DNA of 34,736 nucleotides from Pigoraptor vietnamica (GCA_943704525.1 CALSCQ010000737.1:1-34736), one strand, 5' to 3'; positions 8,590 through 19,666 are shown, counted from the first letter of the stretch. Numbers and translations: made by a program. The notes: a model not told the origin generated them from the letters alone.

Positions 8590-10909
8590 TCACCAGTTGA
8601 CGAAGCCCCACGCCTCCACGACGACGCACGTAAAGTCGCACGTGCTCGAGATGGTCGGATTGCGAAACGTGGTGCACGGGTGGCTGCTGCCGTGGTTGAA
8701 GTCCGCGTCCAGCCACAGCCCAAAGCTCCCGCTGCGCAGGGGAGAGACGCAGCCAACATAAGCGCACAGGACATCAATGCAAAAAGCGCGACATGACGAT
8801 CATTGATACGCGCCACACGTGGCAAGTGAAAAAAAGGAGGAAGAGCCAAACGAACAAACTGAATAAAGCAGAGGACGACCAACACCCGCGAACACACGCA
8901 CCCTCCGCCACCGACGCTGATGCAGTCCGGTCGGCCCATCATGAAGAAGTCGTTGTCGTGTGACCAGTGGTACACGGCAAACTGGGGCTTCACGCTAAAC
9001 AGGAAGCTCTCGCCGCTGCCGTAGAACGTCTCGCTCATGCGAAAGGGCTCAGTTACAAACGCACCAAACACCTGCACGCGCACACACGGAAAACACAGTC
9101 AGTGAGTGGCACAAGCGACGACAACAACGCCGTTGAGCTCCACGTTGTGTGCGGTGTTGTGATACTCACGGCGCCGGCGCTGTCAGATACTACGAGGACC
9201 GAGGGCCCCTCGTGCTTGTCCATGTTGCGATAGAAGGTGCGCAGGCTGATGCCGTGCACGTGCGTGCTGTAGATGAGGTTCCAGTCGGCGCGCTGGTGCC
9301 GCTTGGGCAGGTACGCGATAATCTGCACATCCATTACATGTTAGACGCACCGTCATAGTCTGACGCGCGCAAACACACACACGCATGCACGCACACGCAT
9401 GCACACACGCATACATGCACGCACGCTTGCACACAATGCAATACAAATGCCTGCCACACAGCACAATACAAGGCAACTGAGCCAGATAACGCACCTTGAG
9501 CATGTCGGTGAGGTCCAGCAGTTTCGACGACTGCATAAATACGGGAGGTTCGGGATGATCCTCGCCGAGAAGCTCGTCCACAAACGACCGCCTGCGTGCA
9601 AGAAACAGCGCACTCAGCATTTGCCTCGCACACCGAACATTATGACGGGACAATGGAGGGGACAGCGCACGCAGGCCCTCGACAGACAGCACGTTCAGCC
9701 CTTGACTCGCAAACCAGCCGAAGACAGCATGCATGCATGCACGCACGACGCACAACCCCTCGTACTCACTTGCGCGGAGTGCGCGCCTTTGTCCCAATGA
9801 CCATGGGCATGAACTGCTCGCCGTGCACAAATTCGGCGTCGCTCATAAACTGCAGCAGCGATGCATAGAGCATGTCGATTCTGGACGAGGGGAGAAATGG
9901 ACAACACAGCGCCGAGTGTAAGACACCCACAAGAGAAAAGCATTCGCCAGAGCAATCCCAAGCCCGGTAAACTCCCACCCTACAGTTGTGCAGCCTACAA
10001 CACGACCCACTTTTTCCTCGACACGGCAAACACGTGGTCCCTCGCCTCTCCCTCCGGCGCCACGACGCCGACCTTGAGGTACATGGGCAGCTGCGTGCTC
10101 GCGACCGACGGACCCGCCGCCTCGCTATCATCCGCAGCACCGCCATCCCCAGCCGAACTTTCGTCTGCAGAGTGTGTGCCAGTCAAATCACACACCAACA
10201 AGCACGAGTATTGACGCAGACCAACTACCGCTGAATAGCTAGTCTGCACGCGAAGACAGCCACATACCGCCCTGTCGCAGTCGTGTGAGCGACTCGTGCA
10301 CGCTGCAGTTGCACACGGCGCCGATGGGGCCGTCCAGCTCGTACTCCTCTGGGCCCAACTCGAGGACAATCGGATCGTCCGCGCTCGGCACAAACGAGAA
10401 GCGGTCGATGGACATGACGAGCACACCGCCCACAACGCCCTGCAGCGACCACGTGACCGTGAGCAATGGACGAACGCACACAGTAGGACAACCGCCGCAT
10501 ACCCGCGCACCCCACCTTCCCCTCCGTAATGTACTTGACGTGGTACTGCACCGTCCCGTCCTCCTTCTCGTGCACTTCTTCGACGTCGATCGACGCGCGC
10601 CGGCGAAGTGTGGGCGGGTTGGGCTGACCCGTGCTCGTAGCGCGACCGCGCGGAGGCTCGTCGCTACTGGAACGCGCACGTGGCGCAGACGCGGCCGACG
10701 ACGCCGACGGGGCATCGATCGAGGACACGTCGGGACTCGACGTCGACAGCGCCTCGGATTGCTTTAGAGACGACACTGAGGGGGGTCGCTCGTCGCCATG
10801 CGCGTGCGACTGGTCGTCCCGCGGCGCAGAGCGGCGAGACACGACCTCGCCGGGCCGCGGGATTTTGATGGTCTGAACGGCGGATTGTGCATGTCAGTGT
10901 GTGTGTGGT

Positions 10910-10952
<43 letters not shown>

Positions 10953-11903
10953 CGTGCGTACGTGCGTGTATTGCGCGTCAGGCCACTCACACAACTCAAA
11001 AACAAGAACACGCACACCCAAACACAGCAACACACGCATCTCGCCCACCTCGCCCGGGAAGACGACCTTGGAGGCCATTCGATTGTATGTGCAGAGCTCC
11101 CACACCGTGATGCCAAAGCGCACCGCAATACTGACGACCGTGTCGTTCGCCTGCACCTTGTACTTTGTGACATCTGCTGCGGCGCACACGTGCGTATTAG
11201 TGACCGCCTCATTATATCAGCACTCCCATCGCAAGAATTAACACTTGAGCCACTTGGCAGTACACGCACACACGCACAGGTACCATACAAGGAAATCCAC
11301 ACGCACGCACGCACACACACAGACACACACACACACACACAGTCAATGACAGCAGCTTCCGAAAAGAGTGCAACACCGCACAATGCACATACCCTGCGGA
11401 GCGGAGGGCTGGGCACTCTCGTGCGACGCGCGCGGGGAACTGCTGTCGTGTGCGGCCGCCGCGTCCCCCTCCGACGAGTCCGCCATCACCGCACGGCCAG
11501 GCACGTGGGCGGGGATGAACTCGCCCGTGCGGTCGCCCACACGGCACGAGGGCGATGCAACGCTCTCGGCAAGCTCTTTATAGTCGAGCGAAGGGCGCCC
11601 GGCGCGGTCCGATGGCACGGCAAGTGCGTCACCGTCAGAAGCCCCCGTCCTTGCGCTCGCGTCCTCCGCAAGAGGGGACGCATCGCTGTTGTCGGCGTTA
11701 CTCTGGGCGTGCGCGCACTGTGAGTCCTCGGCCGTTTCGGCGACGGGCGCGAGGTGCTCTGCGCCGCCGAGCATGTGCGACGCGTGCGCATGCCGGTGCG
11801 CCGCCGCATGGGCCGCTTCCATTTCGCGATGACCCTCGGACGCAACAGCGCCGTGTGTCTCGCCGGGCGGTCCCGTCTCGGCGACGGCGGCGGCGTCCCC
11901 CAT
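8590..11903 (-). CDS. OXR1: OXR1/NCOA7-family protein: LysM, GRAM-like, TLDc
   Basis: Ten exons in transcript order: 11903-11393, 11176-11049, 10872-10516, 10439-10268, 10164-10011, 9880-9770, 9591-9495, 9322-9170, 9071-8902 and 8731-8590 (664 aa). TLDc proteins protect against oxidative damage and bind the vacuolar H+-ATPase, promoting its disassembly. Order seen: a disordered Ala/His-rich N-terminus (1-170); a LysM domain (about 175-218, YKVQANDTV to FPGETIKIP); a Ser-rich linker; a GRAM-like domain (about 310-390, YITEGKGVVGGVLVMS); then FAVSRKKIDMLY, typical of OXR1. The C-terminal TLDc (about 480-664) has DWNLIYSTHVHG, SLRTFYRNM, GAFVTEPF, FYGSGESFLF, GGGSFGLWLDADF and FRNPTIS. It ends FVNW then TGA at 8590-8592; that TGA lies within a GTGAGA, so a further exon is possible but not needed. 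The 10 junctions keep one frame. Confidence 0.93.
9366..9440. repeat. Irregular CACG/CATG-rich repeat in TLDc intron 7
   Basis: Short CACG, CATG and CACA words in near-tandem order fill the 5' part of the intron between exons 9591-9495 and 9322-9170. Confidence 0.6.
10897..10970. repeat. (GT)n/(GTGC)n microsatellite in TLDc intron 2
   Basis: GT units followed by GTGC units lie inside the 10873-11048 intron of the minus-strand TLDc gene, starting about 25 bp from its acceptor. Confidence 0.85.
11173..11179 (-). promoter_or_regulatory. NAGNAG tandem splice acceptor in the TLDc gene
   Basis: The minus strand reads GCAGCAG at the intron 1 acceptor. Use of the first or second CAG includes or omits one codon (Ala) just before the LysM domain. 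Both keep the phase. Confidence 0.55.
11299..11341. repeat. (AC)n microsatellite in TLDc intron 1
   Basis: AC-rich simple repeat within the 11177-11392 intron, close to the donor side on the minus strand. Confidence 0.8.
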
Positions 11904-12207
11904 TTGTCGTGTCGTGCCCTACTCACACACGTTGCGTGCACACATGCGACGGCAGCGCGGCGACAGCCGATGGACCGCGGTAGGGAAGCGCGCGTGTTTT
12001 GTACGCGTTTTGCGCGTGTTTCGATCGGATGTAGTACTTGGGAGCGCTTGCAAGGCAATGCCGGAAGGGTCGGCAGAGGGTGTGCAAGTCGACAGCGGTC
12101 TGAAACAGAAGACGAAAGTCACGCGCAATCTCGAGGAGATGCAGGCACAATAGCAGCAGTTGAAGTGAGGGTCTGTGTAAACGTGGCTGAAATGATAGTC
12201 TGTGTGT

Positions 12208-12238
<31 letters not shown>

Positions 12239-12806
12239 CTCACTTCTGTGTGTGCGTGTCCACTTACAAACGGCTTGGCGCCACACGAAACATTGGGACT
12301 TGAAGAGCCCATTCCACGTAAAAGACCTCGATAATTACTCAATAACCTGCAGAAATTTCTCCATTTGTCCAGTCTAATATGCGTGTGGAGCCCTGACGTA
12401 CTCTCCGACTGATAACATCATGCAGAGATGTCTCGGCAAGTTGAGACATACAACCTGTGCGTAAATGCTGGGCTTATCGGCTATTTTAACTTTGCACGTT
12501 CGACACTTCACACACACTCTGAATTGCCAATTGTCCTCTGTCGAGTCGCCGAAAGAGAGACATCTCCTTTTGTTCCTACTTCAGCACACCGTTGCGCTTG
12601 CTGTGTGAGGCGGTCCTTTGCGGACTTGGGCGTAGTGCGCACGGGGTGCCATATTTTTTTTTTTTCGCGCATTTGCGCGGGGAGGCCGATAACGCGTTCA
12701 TTTGCCGCGGTGAAGACCCTTATACTCCGCGCGAGCGCACCGCACCGCCGCGCTGTCTTTGGCTGAGAGCGGCGGCGGGCTTGGCCCCCGCGTGCGTGCG
12801 TGAGCC
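11904..12806. promoter_or_regulatory. Divergent promoter region, TLDc gene and XPR1 gene
   Basis: The 900 bp between the two divergent start codons contain no convincing exon. It holds a (GT)n tract (12211-12237) and a run of 12 T (12654-12665) followed at once by a perfect 6-bp-stem hairpin (CGCGCA-TT-TGCGCG, 12666-12679), 127 bp upstream of the XPR1 start. A small frame at 12058-12153 encodes a charged 31-residue peptide, too short to call. Confidence 0.5.
12211..12237. repeat. (GT)n microsatellite
   Basis: About 13 GT units in the divergent spacer. Confidence 0.85.
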
Positions 12807-15800
12807 ATGGTCAAGTACGCGCAGTACCTGGACAGCCACGCCGTCCCGGAATGGCGCGAGCGCTACATCGACTATCGGGTGTGTGCGCGATTCGCTGTAT
12901 AGGTCGACCGCACTCGCAAATTGTTGCGCAATGGCGTGTGCTTCGGCCCTGCGCCCGGTGCAACCCACGGCCGAAAGAGTGCCTGCATGTGTGTGGAGTG
13001 AACGGGTCCACGGACGAGGAGCTCACTTGCAATCTGCTGTGCGCAGGCCCTCAAGCACCGCCTCCATGGGCTCATTCTCGAAAAGAGCCCACCGAAGCCC
13101 AGGCGGCGGGGGTCCTTCTCGTTCATAGTGCGCGGTGAGTGCGGCGTCGCTGTGCGTGTGTATCGGCGCTTGTGCGTGTGTGTGGGTGTGCTTGTGCGTG
13201 TGTGGATGTGTGCTTGTGCCACATTGTGCGGCATCTCAAGTAGTCTCCCGCAGACTACGATGGAGTGCCCACCACGCGCACGTCCAACCTGAGCCAGGCT
13301 CACGGCGACCTGTCTTTTGTGGCGCTTCTCGACCTCGAACTCGCCAAGATAAACAACTTTTTCCAAGGTGTGCGTTCGCTTCAATTCGCTCAGGCGTCGG
13401 TGGACATTGGCTGGCGGCCCAACATGTTCGCGCTGGCCCGCACTGAAGCAAAGCGCCCGCCTCCCCTCATCTCTCGTATGGTGCATGCGATAGGGTCGGC
13501 TGTTCCGCGCCTTATTGTGTCTTCCCATCGCAGTGAAAATGGAGCAGGCGAAGGCGCGCCTGGACTCGCTCGTGCGGCAGCTCGACGGCGTCCCCGCGTT
13601 CAACGCCACGCGGCGCGGCGAGGACATGGAGGTGGAGGTGATTGACGAGACGTCCCCTCTCCTTACGGAGGAGGCACGTGACCTGATGAACCAGAGCGAC
13701 GCGTCGTCGTCGTTCACGGGCAGCATCAACAGCAACAGGCGACCGAGCACGCCGCGGCCGCCGCCCCTGCGCAGGTGCGTTTGCGCGTACTTTGCGTGCG
13801 CCGTGCAATAGCGGACCGTGTCGCCGGCGCGGTGTTGTAGTGGGAGAGCATGGCTGTTTGTGCTGGAGAGTCGCTGTTCTCTCGCGCGGCAATTGATGCG
13901 GATGTGCGTCTTGAAATGGCCCGTGCGTTTGCTCTGTGCATTGCCAACGCGCTCACGTGACTCGCGGTGTGTCGCAGGCTGCGGAGCTGGATCACGGACG
14001 TGAGGGAGGCGCGGGAGCTCAATTACGAGCCGGAGAACTACGTCGCGCGTACGCTGAAGATGGAATTCTGCGAGTTTTATTCGATGCTCGATTCGCTGAA
14101 AAATTTCCAGGTGCGCGTGCGTGCGTGTGCGTGCACGTCGCCGTCGTGTTGGGGATGTCTCACAGCGCCGTACGTTGCTGTTATGTTCTTGCGGGGTGAC
14201 TCACTGGGCTGTTGCGTAGATACTCAACTATACCGGCTTCCTCAAGATTCTGAAGAAGCACGACAAGGTGCGCTGCGTTCCATTGCCCGCTGTTCTCGCA
14301 TGCCGGGTCGCTGTGGAAAGAAGGAAGAGAGGGGGGGGGGGATGCGGTCGTCTGTTGTTTGTTACAGGGCTTCCGGAGTTGTTTCTTTGTTGAAGCTCTA
14401 TTTGGCGGAGGGAGGCGGGAGATGCAGTCAATTCGCCGTGGGCCTGCGCTGACTGCGCGTTACTTGTTACGCAGATGCTTGGCGGCAGCCTCCACCCCGA
14501 GTACATGCGCAAGGTGAACGCCGCTCCGTTCTTTCAGCGCGCAGACATCGACCGCATCATGGGCGACGTCGAGGTGCGTTCTTGGCAAGCACCCTGCCAG
14601 TGCTCTATCTATCCCGTCCCTATCCCGTCCGTCCCTTTCTCTTTTTTGTTTCTTACTGGAGTCGATGGACCACGCGAATGACTTGCGCTGGTTCGACATC
14701 GGTGACCAATTCTAGAATGTGTCTTGACTCTGTTTGGTGTTTGGTGCAGTGTGTCTCTCTGTACATTCGCTCACTGCCCCCACCCGCGATCTCACCAGAA
14801 AATCCTCGCCGAGCGCATGGGCTTCAAGGACCCGTCCACCGAGGCGAAGAAGCTCGGAATTTACTCGAGGAGAAAGGTGCGGCGGGTGCACTGTGCTCAG
14901 CGGCTGACTGTGTGCGCACGCGCGTACGTACGTGGGCGTGTGATGTGCTCGCGTCTGCGTGCATGTGTGTGTGTGTGCGTGCGTTCCGCTTCTGTGTTGA
15001 TAATCCCCCCCCCGGGTGTGCGCGCAGCACAAGCACGACCACAAGTGGTCGATGTTCATGGCGGGTCTCTACATCGGCGCGTGCGTGCCCATGCTCATCA
15101 TGCTCATCGTCACTGGTGCGTCACTGGGCCGAATGTGCGACTGCCCTTCTTCTTTCTTAAGCGCCGTGAACTTGCTGCAGTGTCTCTCACTGCTCGCTGT
15201 GCCTGTGTGGCGATGTCGTTGTGGCGATGCCCCCCCCCCCCCTCTTTTAACTGGCTGTGTGGGCGCGTGCAGCGAGCGAGGCGGACGGCTTTTCGACGTG
15301 GAAGCCGCAGTACACGATGTACCGAGGGCTCATCCTCCCCATCTGCTTCTGCTATCTCTTTGGCGCCAACGTGTACCTCTGGATCCGAAACAACATCAAC
15401 TACGTCTTCATTTTCGAATTTGACGCGACAAACTACCTCTCGCACTCGCAGATATTCGAGGTGGGCGTCGTGCCGTCGTCCCATGCACTGCGCCTCGTTG
15501 CCACTTTCCGCGTCATTTGGGCTGTCTTCCCCCTTGGTTTGCGCATTTGGGTCCGCTTCGTTCTTCAGCACCTTCTGTTACGTGCCGACGTTTGCCATTA
15601 GGCCATCGCTTATCATTGACGACGGTGATCGCTTACATGGACGGCTCCATGCGTCCCCGCAGATGGCGGGGCTGATGTCGCTGCTGTGGGTGCTGTGGGT
15701 GTTCCTGACGGTGCACCACGACACGCTCGTGCCGTCCGAGTACATGCCCGTGACGCTGTTTTTTGTGTACGTGCTCTACTTTATCAACCCGCTCCAAGTG

Positions 15801-17507
15801 TTTCACCGCGCCGCCCGTTGGTGGGTCGTGCGACACGTGGTGAGTGAATCCTTCGAGCGGCAAGTTGTCGAGCAGTAGCCAGTGGTGTGCCTTGCCCGGT
15901 GCTTCGCGTGTTGACCTTGGTTTTGTGCTTTCCAGCGGACGTGTATGTTCCGCATGCCTCTACTTGTGTGCGCGCAGTATGTGTCTGTCGTGTGCACACA
16001 CGCGCACTGCGTGACCTTTGCTGAATTCAAATTCAAATTCCCGCGGCAGCTGCGCGTGTTTGCGGCGCCCTTCACCAAGGTGCGCTTTGCGGACTTCTGG
16101 CTCGCCGACCAGTTCAACAGCATGAGCATCATGTTCATCGACATGGAGTTCCTCCTCTGCCAGACGCTCGTCATCGCCACTAACGCATCCGACGGTGGGC
16201 GCCCCGGTGCGCGCGCCTACCCCATTCAGCTTGGCCCTGTGATGTCTCCCTTGTGGTTGTTTGTTGCATGGATGCGCGCGTGGCCATAGCCCACACATCG
16301 TTGCCTGCTCACACGCGACACACCCTGCTGACCACTGCCGCACACACACGCAGACCCCTTCCGCTGCAAGAGTTGGCCGACGGGCGTTCGCGCCATCCTC
16401 ACTGCCATGCCCGCGTGGGTGCGCTTTCTGCAGTGCCTTCGCCGCTTCTACGACACGCGAAATGCATTTCCGCACCTCGCGAACGCCGCCAAGTACTCGA
16501 CCACGTTCTTTGTCGTCCTCTTCTCCACTCTGGACGACATTCACCAGCGTGAGTGCACCGTGTTCGTCCCAGTCCGCGACATCGCTTCGCGTGCATGCGC
16601 ACTATTACTCGTCCGCATTGTCGTATGGACATGCGTAGTGTCACCGCGCACACTTAAGGCCCACTCCTCTTTCCTTTGTGTGCCATGCAGCGACGCCCGG
16701 CGCGAACGCGTGGACGGTGTATCGCAAGCTGTGGGTGTTTGCGTCGGCGGTGGCCACGTGCTTCACGTACTGGTGGGACATTAAGATGGACTGGGGCCTC
16801 TGGCAAAAGACGGGCCCGCGCTTCCTCCGCCGCGAGCTACTCTTCCCCAGGATCGTGAGTAACCGCCCTGTTACAGCGTGCTTGCCTCACGCGCGCGCCC
16901 CTCTTTCCGAAATGGCTTGCCTGCGATAGTGTGTCAGCCACTTGCCCTTGTGACTGGTCCGCTCGTCGTAGCCGTTCGCTGACGCCACCCCCACTCTTAC
17001 AGTTCTACTACATCTGCATGGTCGGCGATCTCCTCATGCGCATGCTGTGGACGCTCACCATATCGCCCCAAATCCTCGGCATCTCCCTGCCATCGGACAT
17101 TCTTCGCACGTGCCTCGCCTTTGCCGAGCTCTTCAGGTGACCATTTCTACGTTCGCCCGTCTGTGTGTGTTTGTCTCTGTGTGTTTTGAGAGAGAGTGTG
17201 TGTGTATGCGCGCGCGTGTGTGTGTGTGTGTGCGCGTGTGCTTGTGTGTGTGCGCTCGTGTGTGCAACGGGGCGTGTGTTCACTGTAATGTGTTTGAAGG
17301 TGTTTGTAGGCGTTTGAAGTGCAGCGTCTGCTCTGTGTGCGCAGTCGCCCTACTGTTGTCGTTGCGGCGCACGTCTCACTCACCATGCGTCGCAGGCGCT
17401 TTGTATGGAACATTTTGCGCGTTGAGCATGAGTACGTTGCGGACGCCGGCCAAGTGCGCGCCGAGTTTGACATGCCCAACCCACTCCCATATTCTGTGAA
17501 CGCGTGA
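12807..17507 (+). CDS. XPR1: XPR1-type SPX-EXS phosphate exporter
   Basis: Sixteen exons: 12807-12878, 13047-13134, 13254-13367, 13534-13774, 13978-14110, 14220-14267, 14475-14573, 14799-14876, 15028-15115, 15273-15460, 15663-15839, 16050-16194, 16354-16548, 16691-16854, 17003-17136 and 17396-17507. The product is 691 aa, the usual XPR1 length. XPR1/PHO1 proteins export inorganic phosphate and are gated by inositol pyrophosphates bound to the SPX domain. Seen: SPX start [25 protein letters not shown] (about 80); the basic cluster [10 protein letters not shown] (about 223-232) that forms the inositol-pyrophosphate site; an SPX-end helix FFQRADID; and transmembrane segments from about 300 ([19 protein letters not shown]). 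The EXS domain has [65 protein letters not shown] long central linker (about 95-165) is Ser/Thr-rich, as in other members. Intron 11 has a tandem ATTCAA repeat just before its acceptor. Confidence 0.95.
15230..15242. repeat. C homopolymer in XPR1 intron 9
   Basis: A run of about 13 C lies in the intron before exon 15273-15460, where it serves as part of the pyrimidine tract. Confidence 0.6.
17158..17275. repeat. Imperfect GT-rich repeat in the last XPR1 intron
   Basis: Blocks of GTGTGT interrupted by GAGA and GCGC words fill the first half of the 17137-17395 intron. Confidence 0.75.
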
Positions 17508-18011
17508 ATAGAGAAGAACAGAGCCCTGACGTGCTCTCGAACTTGTGAATAGAGTTGTGACCCGTTTTCATGACACTCCGAGCCGGCTAGTTTGCTGCCG
17601 CGTGGAAGCCTTCGTGTTGTGTGTGGAAGCTTGTTTTCTCGTTGACTTGGACGCGTGCGGACACAAGCACTGTGTGCGCCGCAGTCACTCACAGTCACAG
17701 TGACTCAGAGCCACCTGCCAATCAGAGCAAGAGTGGTCGAAGCGAAGGACTCATCTGTCGCACTGGGAAGAATGGGATTCTGAGTCGCGGCGAGTGCACC
17801 GCACGTGCTCTGCCCGTTTGAGGGCCGCACGCGTGCTTTGTGCAGGCGTTTGCTCTCCTTTTCTAAGTCTCACCTGGGGCTCAACGCGCTTTGCCTGCGT
17901 CTCCCTATCACATCGACGGGTCCTACTCCTATGTCCCACTGCTCCTATGTCCCATTATAATTAAGCCCGTACCACGCACGTCCGCGTACGCACGTCCTCC
18001 CCGCTGCCCTC
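17508..18011. promoter_or_regulatory. XPR1 3' flank and SAM-hydrolase promoter
   Basis: No gene is visible in this stretch. The right end has a 13-bp direct repeat CTCCTATGTCCCA (17926-17938 and 17942-17954) running into an AT-rich TATA-like box, ATTATAATTAAG (17954-17965), 47 bp before the ATG of the next gene. The left part must contain the XPR1 polyadenylation site, which I cannot place. Confidence 0.5.
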
Positions 18012-18869
18012 ATGGCGCGCCCTGCCACCGTTGCGCTGCTCACGGACTTTGGGTACCGCGACGGGTACGTGGGCGTGATGAAGGGCGTAATCAGCGACGT
18101 GTGTCCCACTGCCACCGTCATCGACATCACGCACGGCATTGCGCCGCAGGACATTGCGGCCGCGAGTTTTGTCCTTGCGTCGTCGCTCGCGTATTTCCCG
18201 CGCGACACCGTCCACGTGGTTGTGGTGGACCCCGGCGTAGGCTCTTCGCGCCGTGCGGTTGCCGTGCGCGCTAGCCACGCCACCATCGTGTGCCCGGACA
18301 ACGGCCTGCTCACCGGCGTCGCGTCGTCCTTCGGCATTGACGAGGCCTTTGAGCTCACCAACACGTCCCTCTGGCGACCCGGAATGGACGGCGGACCGAG
18401 CGCGACGTTCCACGGGAGGGACGTCTTTGCGCCTGTAGCCGCGCATCTCGCGTCGGGGCGCGTGTCTGTCGACAGTGTCGGTGTGCCAATAGCGCCCTCA
18501 TCGCTGGTTATGCTGGCGTCCGTGCAGAAGCCCGCTGTCGAGGAGGCCGCGGAGGGCGGTTCGGGTGCGCGCGTGCTCGCGGGCTGCGTGCAGTACATTG
18601 ACGGCTACGGCAATCTGGTGACGAACATCAGCCCGAAGCACTTGGAGCAGCTGTCGAGCAGTGGCGAGGGGCTCTATGCGCGAGTGCGCGTGAGCATTGC
18701 GGGGCGCGAGTGTTCGTATGCGCCGACATACGCCGCGGGTGGCAAAGGGGCGATGTTCTGGCTCTGCGCCAGCCACGGATTTGTGGAGATCGCCGTTGGT
18801 TGTGGCAGCGCAGCGGAGACTACGAGTGCCGCCGTGGGCGCGCGCGTGGTGTGCTCAACGGTAGATTGA
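18012..18869 (+). CDS. SAM hydroxide adenosyltransferase (SAM hydrolase, DUF62 family)
   Basis: Single exon, 285 aa. The family hydrolyses S-adenosylmethionine to adenosine and L-methionine and is related to the fluorinase and SalL chlorinase. Seen: LLTDFG with Asp12, HGIAPQDI, VDPGVGSSRR with Asp73 and Arg80, PDNGLL, FHGRDVFAP with His134, and DGYGNLVTN. Asp73, Arg80 and His134 have the spacing of the Asp-Arg-His set described as catalytic in the archaeal SAM hydrolase, so an active hydrolase is likely and a halogenase is not indicated. Length is normal for prokaryotic members. There is no signal peptide. The family is mainly prokaryotic; here the gene has no intron while its neighbours average one per 150-250 coding bases. 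Its GC-rich codon use matches the neighbours, so any transfer is not recent. Confidence 0.95.
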   Translation: MARPATVALLTDFGYRDGYVGVMKGVISDVCPTATVIDITHGIAPQDIAAASFVLASSLAYFPRDTVHVVVVDPGVGSSRRAVAVRASHATIVCPDNGLLTGVASSFGIDEAFELTNTSLWRPGMDGGPSATFHGRDVFAPVAAHLASGRVSVDSVGVPIAPSSLVMLASVQKPAVEEAAEGGSGARVLAGCVQYIDGYGNLVTNISPKHLEQLSSSGEGLYARVRVSIAGRECSYAPTYAAGGKGAMFWLCASHGFVEIAVGCGSAAETTSAAVGARVVCSTVD

Positions 18870-19089
18870 GTGAGTGTGCAGCCCCGCGTTCCCTTCTCCG
18901 CTCGTACCCCGGCTCTGACATGCCGTCGCACACGCGCGCCGGGCTGTTGGCCGAATAGGGCCCGTGTGCCCCTGGCAACGAGCGCCTGCCACTCGACCCG
19001 CGCGCGAAGGACACCGCGCGCGTTCAATACACAAGTGCGCCCTTCCGAGTTCGCTATTGACACAGAGTGTGGACTGATGCGGCGCTGTG

Positions 19090-19666
19090 TTACCAATGTC
19101 CGTGAATTCGCGCCAGGTACTGCTGGGCGCACGTCAACGCGATGGGACGGCCGATGGCAGCTGCCATGGCCAGAGGGAGACGCGCCTGGACTGCGTGCAA
19201 AGACGTGTGCACGCCTCTCAGTGTGACAGCTTGTTATGACGGCCGCGGGCGTCCTCATGCCGGCCAGTGAAAACACTCAGCACAAAAAAAAAATAATGTT
19301 ACTGAGTGTTACACACAGACTGTGTGCCGACCTTCGGCAAAGGAGTGAAGAACTGTCGAGAACAACGGATTTCGGGCTTGACGTGGACATACACACGCAC
19401 GCACACGAACACACGCACACACACACGCAAGGCGCTCGTGGGGGCGTGAGTTGCAATGGACATTGTAACATGGAAGACTTCTCCGCGTGCCATATTTCGC
19501 GCCATGTGGCGGCAGCGGTCTCCGACAGGACGTCCCGCGCCGAAGACGGCCCGGCTAGCGCGCTCTCGGCCACACGGAGAAGTTTGTCCGCGCGGCTTGT
19601 GTCTGCCTCTGCGGCACATGGGGACATTGGGCGAAGATGGGACACTGTGCCACACTCGTCGTCCAT
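19090..19666 (-). CDS. Predicted small two-exon gene, 101 aa, unknown
   Basis: Transcript order: 19666-19462 and 19190-19090, phase 1 on both sides, ending in TAA. The 271-bp intron starts GTCCAT, contains a GT-rich tract and ends GCACGCAG. Exon 1 has GC-rich third positions and reads MDDECGTVSH, then a helical segment ADKLLRVAESALAG. Exon 2 reads QARLPLAMAAAIGRPIALTC and ends LARIHGHW. Joined, the protein looks like a short helical polypeptide; no family is recognised. It starts 116 bp from the divergent epimerase gene and fills an otherwise empty gap. The weak donor makes the model uncertain. The unspliced alternative is a 129-aa frame at 19666-19277 that runs through the GT tract and is less likely. 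Confidence 0.35.
19285..19294. repeat. A10 run
   Basis: Ten consecutive A, on the minus strand a T-rich stretch inside the predicted intron of the 101-aa gene, near its branch/acceptor side. Confidence 0.5.
19391..19430. repeat. CA-rich simple repeat
   Basis: CACG/CACA repeats within the predicted intron of the minus-strand 101-aa gene. Confidence 0.7.

Noticed and set aside
12058-12153. Small plus-strand frame encoding a charged 31-residue peptide
   Set aside because: It looks coding-like near its end but is too short. I found no acceptable splice partner and a stop lies just before a good donor.
12654-12679. T12 run plus perfect hairpin as a Pol III terminator or snRNA end
   Set aside because: The T run precedes the hairpin and the 110 bp upstream lack tRNA, 5S or U6 features. 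It is kept only as a note on the divergent spacer.
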